Of a DNA stretch of 5,489 bases, positions 1 to 5,459 are shown piece after piece (the first letter of the stretch is position 1; each line of letters begins with the position of its first letter). The DNA comes from an uncultured bacterium (lineage in GTDB: Bacteria > Actinomycetota > Coriobacteriia > Coriobacteriales > Coriobacteriaceae), in the NCBI GenBank assembly GCA_905216045.1, contig CAJMSL010000127.1, positions 1 to 5,489 of the forward strand, in the 5' to 3' direction. Under the pieces are notes generated by a model that saw nothing but the letters and a program-made list of their open reading frames with translations, made no database searches and had not been told where the DNA came from. Both the position numbers and the translations under genes were made by a program.

Positions 1-117
1 CCTTTGTTGGTGCAGAGGGCGCTTTGCCTTCTCTGGTGGGCTTTCGCTGGCTTATGCTCAACCTGCGACGTTTCCATTATTGATACAAAGGCCAGGTTTG
101 TTTGAACCAAAAAGGGG
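1..117. other. left-edge stretch, possible end or start of a neighbouring gene
   Basis: No gene can be assigned with confidence. Two readings are possible. On the + strand, the frame starting at base 3 is open to a TGA at 81-83 and would give the C-terminal tail of an upstream protein ending in LRRFHY. On the minus strand, an ATG at 77-75 opens a frame that runs off the left edge and starts METSQVEHK. Neither has supporting context: the minus-strand start has no purine-rich ribosome binding site, and the + frame shows no recognisable motif and only moderate G/C at third positions. Sequence to the left would decide. Confidence 0.2.
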
Positions 118-186
118 AAGTTGCGGTGGAATAGTTCCTGTTTGGCCGTCTTGAGGGGTTAAACGGGAACTATTTCACCGCAACTT
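118..186. repeat. long intergenic inverted repeat (26-base arms, 17-base loop)
   Basis: The arms at 118-143 and 161-186 match at 24 of 26 positions. Both mismatches become G-U pairs in + strand RNA, so the transcript could form an unbroken 26-bp stem, and inner bases 144-147 with 157-160 could extend it to about 30 bp. The loop carries no open frame. It lies before the promoter of the DUF1846 gene. On the + strand no T-tract follows the right arm. On the minus strand a run of five T follows after four C, but no minus-strand gene upstream would need a terminator there. A repeat or REP/MITE-like element therefore fits better than a simple terminator; that class is inference. Confidence 0.85.
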
Positions 187-248
187 ATCGATGGCGTGTT
201 TGGTTGGTGCCAGTTGATTGCTTGGGCGTTGGGGAGGGTCTGCTCCGT

Positions 249-254
249 TATAAT
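249..254 (+). promoter_or_regulatory. -10 element of the DUF1846 gene promoter
   Basis: A perfect TATAAT hexamer lies 39 bases before the ATG at 294. Transcription would begin near 260-262, giving a leader of about 33 bases. No good -35 hexamer sits 16-18 bases upstream: TTGGGC at 222-227 is 21 bases away and TTGGGG at 229-234 is 14 away. The upstream half is therefore weak or the promoter relies on an activator. The inferred start point also argues against the in-frame TTG at 270 as the translation start, since that would be only about 9 bases from the RNA 5' end. Confidence 0.55.
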
Positions 255-293
255 CGCCTAGAACATTAATTGGAAACGGGACGGGAGCCATAC

Positions 294-1775
294 ATGCGCC
301 AGGGTTTCGACAACGCGAAGTATATCGAGCTGCAGGCTGCTCACATTAAGGAGCGCATCTCGCAGTTTGGTGGCAAGCTCTATTTGGAGTTTGGCGGTAA
401 GCTGTTCGATGACTATCATGCGAGCCGAGTGCTGCCGGGTTTTGAACCGGACAGCAAGTTCCGCATGCTCAAGAGCATCGCCGACGATGTCGAGGTTATC
501 ATCGCGATCAACGCGAACCACATCGAGAAAAACAAGGCTCGTGGTGACCTCGGTATTACCTATGACGAGGATGTGCTGCGCCTGGTCGACCTGTTCCGCG
601 GCAACGGCTTTGCCGTCGCGGCTGTGGTCATCACCCAGTATGCCGGCCAGCCCGCTGCCGATGTGTTCCGCAACCGCCTGAACGCGCTCGGTATTCCCGC
701 CAAGCTGCACTATCCCATCGAGGGGTATCCGCACGATGTCGATCTGATCGTGTCCGACGATGGCTACGGCAAGAACGAGTTTGTCGAGACCACCCGACCG
801 CTCGTCGTGGTCACTGCCCCCGGTCCGGGCTCGGGCAAGCTTGCCACCTGCCTGTCTCAGCTCTATCACGAGCACAAGCATGGCACGGCCGCCGGCTATG
901 CCAAGTTCGAGACCTTCCCTGTCTGGAATCTTCCTCTGACGCATCCGGTCAATATTGCCTACGAGGCCGCCACGGCTGACCTCGACGACGCCAATATCAT
1001 CGATTCGTTCCACCTTGAGGCCTACAACAAGACCACGGTCAACTACAACCGCGACGTCGAGGCCTTCCCGGTAGTCCGTGCCCTGATGGAAAAGATCCTG
1101 GGCAAGAGCCCCTACCAGAGCCCTACGGACATGGGCGTCAATATGGTCGGCTTTGCCATCACCGATGACGATGCCTGCCGCGACGCTTCCAAGATGGAGA
1201 TCGTCCGCCGCTACTTTACCGCGGTCGAAAATGTGCGCCGTACCGGCGTGGGCGATGAGCAAGTCGACCGTCTCAAGATCATTATGAAGAAAGCCGGCAT
1301 CGATAAGAACTACTCACCGGCGCGCTCGGCGGCCCTCACCAGGGAGCAGCTGACGGGTGGTCCCGTGGGTGCCATGGTCATGCCCGATGGCTCCGTGGTG
1401 ACCGGCAAGACTTCCACGCGCCTGGGCGCCGCGAGCTCGCTCATTATGAACGCCCTCAAGCATGTCTCGGGCGTCGACCTTGAGCTCGAGGTCATTAGCG
1501 ATGAGGCGATCGAGCCCATCAGCAAGCTCAAGACGCATTTCCTGGGCAGCAAAAACCCGCGCCTCCACACCGACGAGACGCTTATGGCGCTGTCGATCAC
1601 CTCGGCCACGAGTGAGACGGCCGCTCGCGTCCTTTCGGGCCTGGAGCAGCTGCGCGGTTGCGATGCCTTCTTTAGCGTGATTATCTCGCCGACGGACGAG
1701 ACGGTACTGCGCAAACTGGGTATCAACGTATGCTGCGAGCCCAAGTTTGAGCGCCGCGGTTTCTTCCATCGCTAA
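294..1775 (+). CDS. DUF1846 / UPF0371 family protein, function unknown
   Basis: This encodes a 493-residue cytoplasmic protein of the DUF1846 (UPF0371) family, found in Firmicutes and Actinobacteria, whose members are about 490-500 residues. The biochemical role is not established. Conserved blocks recognisable from memory of streptococcal homologues are an N-terminal GGKLYLEFGGK segment (26-36) followed by RVLPGFEPD (45-53), a glycine-rich APGPGSGK stretch (175-182) that resembles a nucleotide-binding P-loop, a KFETFPVWNLPL block (204-215), SPTDMGVNMVGFAI (276-289), GSKNPRLH (418-425) and VLRKLGIN (471-478). No signal peptide or membrane segment is apparent. The ATG at 294 is chosen because GGGAG (283-287) sits 6 bases upstream and homologues start close to this residue; an in-frame TTG at 270 would add 8 residues. 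The gene has its own promoter and terminator, so it appears monocistronic. The family call is firm, but any enzymatic role for the P-loop-like motif is inference. Confidence 0.95.
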   Translation: MRQGFDNAKYIELQAAHIKERISQFGGKLYLEFGGKLFDDYHASRVLPGFEPDSKFRMLKSIADDVEVIIAINANHIEKNKARGDLGITYDEDVLRLVDLFRGNGFAVAAVVITQYAGQPAADVFRNRLNALGIPAKLHYPIEGYPHDVDLIVSDDGYGKNEFVETTRPLVVVTAPGPGSGKLATCLSQLYHEHKHGTAAGYAKFETFPVWNLPLTHPVNIAYEAATADLDDANIIDSFHLEAYNKTTVNYNRDVEAFPVVRALMEKILGKSPYQSPTDMGVNMVGFAITDDDACRDASKMEIVRRYFTAVENVRRTGVGDEQVDRLKIIMKKAGIDKNYSPARSAALTREQLTGGPVGAMVMPDGSVVTGKTSTRLGAASSLIMNALKHVSGVDLELEVISDEAIEPISKLKTHFLGSKNPRLHTDETLMALSITSATSETAARVLSGLEQLRGCDAFFSVIISPTDETVLRKLGINVCCEPKFERRGFFHR

Positions 1776-1809
1776 GTTTGAAGCACCGCGGTAATTGCAT
1801 TGCATTTTG

Positions 1810-1842
1810 GCCGTATCGGGTTAGCGCCCGGTACGGCTTTTT
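1810..1842 (+). terminator. intrinsic terminator after the DUF1846 gene
   Basis: An 11-bp stem (1810-1820 with 1827-1837, one G-U pair) encloses a 6-base loop and is followed directly by five T (1838-1842). It starts 35 bases after the stop codon. This is a textbook rho-independent terminator and separates the gene from the regulator downstream. Confidence 0.9.
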
Positions 1843-1908
1843 GATCAATAAAGCGCCTATTTCGGCGAAAAATAGCCGTTTACCTGCCTAGAAACAATTT
1901 GAGCGGTA

Positions 1909-1914
1909 TACAAT
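1909..1914 (+). promoter_or_regulatory. possible -10 element of the winged-helix regulator gene
   Basis: TACAAT (5 of 6 to consensus) lies in an AT-rich patch of the spacer between the terminator and the regulator gene. No -35 hexamer at normal spacing is convincing. The short inverted pair CGGT (1904-1907) and ACCG (1916-1919) brackets the hexamer and could be part of an operator, but 4-bp arms are weak evidence. The leader to the ATG at 2032 would be about 110 bases and contains two small potential hairpins (1929-1944 and 1951-1970) of unknown relevance. Confidence 0.35.
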
Positions 1915-2019
1915 AACCGTAACTGTTTCATCCTTAGCGGGATGCCGCATGATGGATATTACCTGCCATCGTGAGGTGTGTCGGTCGCGCACGGCGCGTT
2001 AGATGCTCGTGCTCGGTTT

Positions 2020-2026
2020 GAGGAGG
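2020..2026 (+). promoter_or_regulatory. strong ribosome binding site that sets the regulator start
   Basis: GAGGAGG is a near-perfect anti-16S match placed 5 bases before the ATG at 2032. It decides the start in favour of 2032 over the in-frame GTG at 1978, which lacks a comparable site and would add 18 residues. Confidence 0.85.
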
Positions 2027-2031
2027 CTGCT

Positions 2032-2370
2032 ATGGCGGGCAAGGGTCGTGCGAGTGTCAACGATATGAAGCGTGTCGAGGTGCTGGTGTTGATGGAGATC
2101 GACCAGCAAACCGAAGACAATGGCGGGCCGTATGGTTTCTCGCGCAAAACGCTTGCCGAGCGCGTGGGGGTTTCGCCGTATCGTGCCCGCGCCGCAATCG
2201 ATCGCTTGGATTCCGAAGGCATGATTGATGTCGTCTCGCGTTATAGCGACGACGGCGGTCAGCTTGCAAATGGCATTTGCCTCACCGAACGTGGCGAATG
2301 GTATCTTGAGGGCGTCCGTACCGGCATGCTCGTTCAAGAAATGCTTGAGGACGAGGTTGCTGATCGATAG
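2032..2370 (+). CDS. small winged helix-turn-helix transcriptional regulator
   Basis: This encodes a 112-residue, probably DNA-binding protein. A helix at about 12-22 (KRVEVLVLMEI) is followed by a PYGFSRKTLAERVGVS segment (31-46) and a recognition-helix-like PYRARAAIDRLDSEGMI (47-63). That pattern matches the winged-helix layout of MarR- or GntR-like regulators. The stretch RYSDDGGQLANGICLTERG (67-85) would form the wing and lead into a C-terminal helix that may dimerise. No ligand-binding domain is present, so any signal would have to act through this single domain or a partner. It stands alone between two terminators, so neighbours do not reveal its targets; autoregulation is possible. The fold is moderately sure from pattern, but family and regulon are unknown. 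Confidence 0.8.
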   Translation: MAGKGRASVNDMKRVEVLVLMEIDQQTEDNGGPYGFSRKTLAERVGVSPYRARAAIDRLDSEGMIDVVSRYSDDGGQLANGICLTERGEWYLEGVRTGMLVQEMLEDEVADR

Positions 2371-2394
2371 CAGCATGTAACCCTTGCCATAGCG

Positions 2395-2427
2395 ACGCCG
2401 CCTGGGAAACCGGGCGGCGTTTTGTTT
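2395..2427 (+). terminator. intrinsic terminator after the regulator gene
   Basis: An 11-bp GC-rich stem (2395-2405 with 2410-2420, one G-U pair) is closed by a GAAA tetraloop of the stable GNRA type. TTTT, G and TTT follow. It begins 25 bases after the regulator stop and insulates pyrG from upstream transcription. Confidence 0.9.
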
Positions 2428-2461
2428 CAAGATTGAGAAATGCAATCGCACGCGAGAAAAA

Positions 2462-2493
2462 TTGCGAACGGTCCGCGGCGCGAGTATTACAAT
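2462..2493 (+). promoter_or_regulatory. pyrG promoter candidate
   Basis: TTGCGA at 2462-2467 (4 of 6 to TTGACA) is followed 17 bases later by TATTAC (2485-2490, 4 of 6) or 20 bases later by the better hexamer TACAAT (2488-2493, 5 of 6). The start point would be near 2497-2500, giving a leader of about 50 bases. The spacing ambiguity leaves the exact -10 uncertain, but no other promoter-like sequence is seen between the upstream terminator and pyrG. Confidence 0.55.
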
Positions 2494-2498
2494 GAAGA

Positions 2499-2530
2499 CC
2501 CGTAAGATGTGGATAAACAACTTCTACGGG
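2499..2530 (+). promoter_or_regulatory. stem-loop at the predicted 5' end of the pyrG mRNA
   Basis: CCCGTA (2499-2504) is perfectly complementary to TACGGG (2525-2530). Inside, G2506-A2507 can pair with T2523-C2524 and G2509-T2510 with A2520-C2521, leaving one bulge and one mismatch around a 9-base loop. The right arm ends 6 bases before the AGGT (2537-2540) that probably serves as the ribosome binding site. There is no T-tract, so it is not a terminator. It may stabilise the mRNA 5' end or tune translation; its function is inferred. Confidence 0.45.
2508..2516 (-). promoter_or_regulatory. perfect DnaA-box 9-mer in the pyrG leader
   Basis: The + strand reads TGTGGATAA, the exact complement of the consensus DnaA box TTATCCACA. 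It lies just downstream of the predicted transcription start and about 33 bases before the pyrG ATG, where bound DnaA could hinder transcription. It also forms the apex of the leader stem-loop. A single box with no AT-rich unwinding region nearby does not suggest an origin. Confidence 0.45.
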
Positions 2531-2548
2531 AAGCGCAGGTAACTCAAT

Positions 2549-4210
2549 ATGACCAAGCATGTGTTCGTAACCGGTGGCGTGGTTTCGTCCCTGGGCAAGG
2601 GTATCACCGCGGCCTCGCTGGGCCGTCTGCTCAAGTCGCGTGGCTACAAAGTAACGATGCAGAAGGCCGACCCGTATCTGAACGTCGACCCCGGTACCAT
2701 GAGCCCGTTCCAGCATGGTGAGGTCTGCGTTACCGAGGATGGTTACGAGTCCGACCTGGACCTGGGTCATTACGAGCGCTTTATTGATGAGAACCTGACC
2801 CGCGATTCCAACTTTACGACCGGCGCCATCTATAAGAGCTTGATCGCCCGCGAGCGTCGCGGCGACTTTTTGGGCGGTACCGTGCAGGTGATTCCTCACG
2901 TCACCAATGCCATTAAGGACAAGTTCCGCCGCATCGAGGAGCAGACCGGCTCCGATGTAGTCATCACCGAGCTGGGCGGCACGATCGGCGACATCGAGTC
3001 GCAGCCGTTTGTCGAGGCCATCCGCCAGTACCGCAAGGAGGCCGGCCCCGAGAACGTCTGCTACATCCACGTGTCGCTCGTTCCCTATATCGCCGCCGCC
3101 CACGAGGTCAAGACCAAGCCCACGCAGCATTCCGTCAAGGAGCTCCGCAGCTTTGGCATCCAGCCCGATATCATCGTGCTGCGCTCCGACCACCATATCG
3201 ATGACGCTATCCGCGGAAAGATCGCAAGCTTCTGCGACGTCGACACCGATTGCGTCTTTACCAACGAGGACTGCGCGAGCATTTACGATGTTCCGCAGCT
3301 GCTTGCCGAGCAGGACTTTGACCTGCGCATTTGCGAACGCCTGGGTCTGGATCCGCGTGAGCGCGACATGAGCGAGTGGAACGAGTTCCTGCGCAAACAG
3401 AATCACGCCAACCATCACGCCGACAAGGTGAAGATCGCCGTCGTGGGTAAGTACACGCAGCTGCCCGATGCGTACCTGTCGGTTATCGAGGCCCTGCACC
3501 ATGCGGGCGTCTTCTACGATCGCCATGTGGACGTCCAGCTGGTCGACGGCGAGAGCCTCGACGAGCAGAATGTCTCCGAGGTTTTGGGCGACGCCTCGGG
3601 CATCCTGGTCCCCGGCGGCTTTGGCAAGCGCGCCCTGGAGGGCAAGATCCTCGCGGCCGAGTTTGCCCGTGAGCACAAGATTCCGTATCTGGGCATTTGC
3701 CTGGGTATGCAGGTGGCCGTGTGCGAGTTCGCCCGCAACGTCGTCGGCCTTGCCGGCGCCAGCTCCTCCGAGTTCGATCCGGACGGCCCGTTTAGCGTCA
3801 TCGATCTGATGAGCTCGCAGGAGGACGTGACCGAGAAGGGCGGCACCATGCGCCTGGGCGCCTATCCGTGCAAGCTCGCCGCCGATACCCTTGCTCGCGA
3901 GGCATATGGCGAGGAGCTCGTCTACGAGCGTCACCGTCACCGCTTTGAGTTCAACAACGCCTTCCGTGACCAGCTCGAGGACGCCGGTTTGGTTATCTCG
4001 GGTCTGTCGCCCGACGAGCGCCTGGTCGAGCTGGTCGAGCTGCCGCGCGACGTGCATCCGTGGTATGTGGCAACCCAGGCTCATCCCGAGTTCAAGAGCC
4101 GCCCGCCCAACCCGCAGCCGCTGTTCCGCGAGTTCGTGCGCGCTTCGCTCGGCCAGCACGAGGGTGTCGACCGTCTGCAGGTGACGCCCATGAACCTCGC
4201 TACGGACTAA
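2549..4210 (+). CDS. pyrG: CTP synthase (glutamine-hydrolysing)
   Basis: This makes CTP from UTP, ATP and glutamine, the last step of pyrimidine nucleotide synthesis; it acts in the cytoplasm as a homotetramer. The 553 residues fit the family's usual 535-555. The N-terminal synthetase domain (1 to about 270) has the P-loop GGVVSSLGKG (9-18), DPYLNVDPGTMSP (41-53), Mg-binding DLDLGHYERF (69-78), ELGGTIGDIES (from E141) and the UTP/CTP-site segment EVKTKPTQHSVKELR (186-200). The glutamine amidotransferase domain (from about 293) has the oxyanion-hole motif PGGFG (355-359), the nucleophile C384 in GICLGMQ, and the H512/E514 pair in AHPEF. All key residues are present. The ATG matches the family N-terminus (MTxxFVTGG), with AGGT at 2537-2540 as ribosome binding site. 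It has its own promoter, and xerD follows 2 bases after the stop. No B. subtilis-type G-run leader or attenuator terminator is seen. Confidence 0.98.
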   Translation: MTKHVFVTGGVVSSLGKGITAASLGRLLKSRGYKVTMQKADPYLNVDPGTMSPFQHGEVCVTEDGYESDLDLGHYERFIDENLTRDSNFTTGAIYKSLIARERRGDFLGGTVQVIPHVTNAIKDKFRRIEEQTGSDVVITELGGTIGDIESQPFVEAIRQYRKEAGPENVCYIHVSLVPYIAAAHEVKTKPTQHSVKELRSFGIQPDIIVLRSDHHIDDAIRGKIASFCDVDTDCVFTNEDCASIYDVPQLLAEQDFDLRICERLGLDPRERDMSEWNEFLRKQNHANHHADKVKIAVVGKYTQLPDAYLSVIEALHHAGVFYDRHVDVQLVDGESLDEQNVSEVLGDASGILVPGGFGKRALEGKILAAEFAREHKIPYLGICLGMQVAVCEFARNVVGLAGASSSEFDPDGPFSVIDLMSSQEDVTEKGGTMRLGAYPCKLAADTLAREAYGEELVYERHRHRFEFNNAFRDQLEDAGLVISGLSPDERLVELVELPRDVHPWYVATQAHPEFKSRPPNPQPLFREFVRASLGQHEGVDRLQVTPMNLATD

Positions 4211-4212
4211 GG

Positions 4213-5154
4213 GTGCCGGCGAATAAGGAACATACCGAAGCTACTCCCTCGTCGCTCGCCGTGGCGGCGGGGGAGTATCTCGATTACCTCGCGGTCGAGC
4301 GGGGTTTGGCGCGCAACACGATCGCGGCCTATCGTCGTGACCTGACGACGTACTGCGCCTATCTGGAGCGGGCGGGTATTGTGTCTTTTGAAGAGGTGAC
4401 CCGTCAGGTCGTGGAGGGCTTTGTTGCCGACCGTCGCGATGGGGGCTATTCCGATGCCTCGGTGGAGCGTGCGCTGGCGGCCGTGAAGGGCCTGCATGCC
4501 TTTTTGGTGCGCGATGGGGCTGTGGCCCAAAATCCAACGGCGGCGTTGCGCCTGCCTAAAAAGGCTGAGCGTTTGCCGGAGTATCTATCGGTGGAGGATG
4601 TCTCGGCGCTGCTCGATCAAGACTTCCCCGAGGGCGAGATGGGCTTGCGCGACCATGCCATCTTGGAAGTGCTCTACGGATGCGGTTTACGTGTGAGCGA
4701 GTTGGTGGGGCTCGATGTGGGCGATATCCATATCGACGATGGCTTTGTGCTCGTTCGCGGTAAGGGCTCAAAGGAACGCCTGTCACCGCTGGTGGGAAGC
4801 GCGGCGCGAGCTCTGACGCTCTATGTAACTGAGGGGCGTTCTCGCTTGGCGGCCCATGCCCGCGGAACCGAGACCTCGGCGGTCTTTTTAAATAAGAACG
4901 GCCGCCGTCTGTCGCGCCAGGGCATTCATGCCATCTGTGAGCGCTACGGGCGCCAGGTGGGGCTGGTGGGACTCCATCCCCACACGCTGCGTCACTCCTT
5001 TGCCACCCATATGCTTGCGGGCGGCGCAGACCTCCGTGTGCTACAGGAGATCTTGGGACATGCCGATATATCGACCACGCAGGTCTACACGCATGTCGAC
5101 CGAACGCAACTGACCGAGGTCTATCTGGCGGCGCATCCGCTAGCACATCGCTAG
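4213..5154 (+). CDS. xerD: tyrosine site-specific recombinase XerD (XerC/XerD family)
   Basis: This recombinase resolves chromosome dimers at dif, normally working with a partner recombinase and FtsK. The product is 313 residues; XerC/D proteins are usually 295-310. The N-terminal SAM-like core-binding domain (about 15-105) includes EYLDYLAVERGLARNTIAAY (21-40). The C-terminal catalytic domain carries the full active site: R160 in GLRVSEL, K184 in RGKGSKER, H257 and R260 in HTLRHSFATH, H283 in LGHADISTTQ, and the nucleophile Y292 in QVYTHV. GTG at 4213, 2 bases after the pyrG stop, is the likely start. It has only TAAGG just upstream, which suggests translational coupling to pyrG. A later GTG at 4261 is possible, and the open frame extends upstream into pyrG only as a shadow. 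XerD rather than XerC is favoured by linkage to pyrG, as in Mycobacterium tuberculosis (Rv1699-Rv1701), but sequence alone leaves XerC or a sole Xer protein possible. Confidence 0.93.
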   Translation: MPANKEHTEATPSSLAVAAGEYLDYLAVERGLARNTIAAYRRDLTTYCAYLERAGIVSFEEVTRQVVEGFVADRRDGGYSDASVERALAAVKGLHAFLVRDGAVAQNPTAALRLPKKAERLPEYLSVEDVSALLDQDFPEGEMGLRDHAILEVLYGCGLRVSELVGLDVGDIHIDDGFVLVRGKGSKERLSPLVGSAARALTLYVTEGRSRLAAHARGTETSAVFLNKNGRRLSRQGIHAICERYGRQVGLVGLHPHTLRHSFATHMLAGGADLRVLQEILGHADISTTQVYTHVDRTQLTEVYLAAHPLAHR

Positions 5155-5170
5155 CACCTCGCTGACCTGC

Positions 5171-5184
5171 ATATTTATAAATAT
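5171..5184. repeat. perfect 14-bp AT palindrome
   Basis: ATATTTATAAATAT is a perfect 14-bp palindrome in otherwise GC-rich DNA, lying 17 bases after the xerD stop and one base before the long inverted repeat. It could ease DNA melting next to the hairpin or be a protein site. Function unknown. Confidence 0.8.
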
Positions 5185-5185
5185 T

Positions 5186-5257
5186 AAATGGGACGGGCCC
5201 CAGATTGCCGAGACGCACTTTTGCGCGCATGGGCAATCTGGGGCCCGTCCCATTTTT
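5186..5257 (+). terminator. perfect 24-bp inverted repeat with T-tract; likely terminator of pyrG-xerD
   Basis: The arms at 5186-5209 and 5232-5255 are perfectly complementary over 24 bases. The 22-base loop can itself form a small CGCA/TGCG stem (5214-5217 with 5222-5225). Five T (5253-5257) close the + strand side and three A open the left arm. It lies 31 bases after the xerD stop, so a terminator role for the operon is natural. The stem is much longer than the two ordinary terminators in this window (11 bp each), and the element shares its layout with the repeat at 118-186, so it may be a dispersed repeat that also serves as terminator. The repeat is certain; the role is inferred. Confidence 0.8.
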
Positions 5258-5349
5258 CGCCAGACACCGACGCGGTGGTGGGCCGTGTGTACCGTGGGCG
5301 GGGGAGTTTGGGGGCGATGTGAACGGCGTGTAAAGGGACGTAAAAATCG

Positions 5350-5368
5350 CCTCAAGGTCAACTTGAAG
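5350..5368. promoter_or_regulatory. MerR/SoxR-like operator dyad
   Basis: CCTCAAG (5350-5356) and CTTGAAG (5362-5368) flank a 5-base spacer. The inner TCAAG/CTTGA is perfect and the full half-sites differ at one position. An outer CCTCAA/TTGAGG pair (5350-5355, 5370-5375) adds more symmetry. The layout resembles the SoxR operator of enterobacteria (CCTCAAG, 4 bases, CTTGAGG) and MerR-family sites in general. No clear -35/-10 pair with the long spacer typical of MerR promoters could be fitted, so the regulator is a guess. Confidence 0.35.
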
Positions 5369-5419
5369 GTTGAGGTTCGCGGGCGTGGTTCTACAGGTGG
5401 CATCCCGCTGTTGCTGTAA

Positions 5420-5435
5420 ACACAACATATTGTGT
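5420..5435. promoter_or_regulatory. NrdR box 1
   Basis: ACACAACATATTGTGT matches the published NrdR-box pattern acaCwAtATaTwGtgt at 15 of 16 positions. It is the core of a longer dyad, AAACACAA-CATA-TTGTGTTT (5418-5437), with perfect 8-bp arms. NrdR is the conserved repressor of ribonucleotide reductase genes, so the gene to the right may be nrd-related. The pattern is quoted from memory, and the target gene is outside the window. Confidence 0.55.
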
Positions 5436-5438
5436 TTT

Positions 5439-5452
5439 CGAACATATGCTTG
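5439..5452. promoter_or_regulatory. degenerate LexA (SOS)-like box
   Basis: CGAACATATGCTTG fits the Gram-positive SOS-box pattern CGAACRNRYGTTYG except for one base (C in place of the first T of GTT). The left half-site TCGAAC (5438-5443) is perfect, but the right half is poor, with 3 of 6 matches to GTTCGA. It sits between the two NrdR-like boxes. The match may be chance. Confidence 0.25.
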
Positions 5453-5459
5453 GGGTGTT

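Noticed and set aside
270..293. TTG at 270 as start of the DUF1846 protein
   Set aside because: It would lie about 9 bases from the predicted RNA start with no room for a ribosome binding site; ATG at 294 has GGGAG at good spacing and matches the family N-terminus.
258..1262. 334-codon minus-strand open frame opposite the DUF1846 gene
   Set aside because: Shadow of a well-conserved gene; low-complexity composition and no motif.
1853..1880. Small imperfect hairpins (CTATTT/AAATAG and CGGC/GCCG) after the DUF1846 terminator
   Set aside because: Stems of 4-6 bp are expected by chance and have no T-tract or clear context.
2282..4159. 625-codon open frame on the minus strand opposite pyrG and the regulator's 3' end
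   Set aside because: It is a shadow of pyrG's codon bias in GC-rich DNA; it shows no recognisable domain and overlaps an unmistakable CTP synthase along its length.
4060..4212. Upstream extension of xerD into the pyrG 3' end (GTG at 4060)
   Set aside because: The extra 51 residues are out-of-frame pyrG sequence and would make the protein 364 residues, too long for the family.
5162..5189. A dif-like recombination site beside xerD, ending in TTAAAT
   Set aside because: The right arm resembles the E. coli XerD arm at 8 of 11 bases, but the left arm does not match a XerC arm and there is no arm-to-arm symmetry. The likeness comes from the AT palindrome.
5285..5419. 44-codon open frame from GTG at 5285 to a TAA at 5417-5419
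   Set aside because: No ribosome binding site, and it overlaps the operator-like dyad; its basic, low-complexity translation looks like chance.
4556..5428. 290-codon minus-strand open frame opposite xerD and its flank
   Set aside because: The translation is Pro/Arg/His-rich and unlike a folded protein; it runs through the long inverted repeat and over the conserved XerD catalytic domain.
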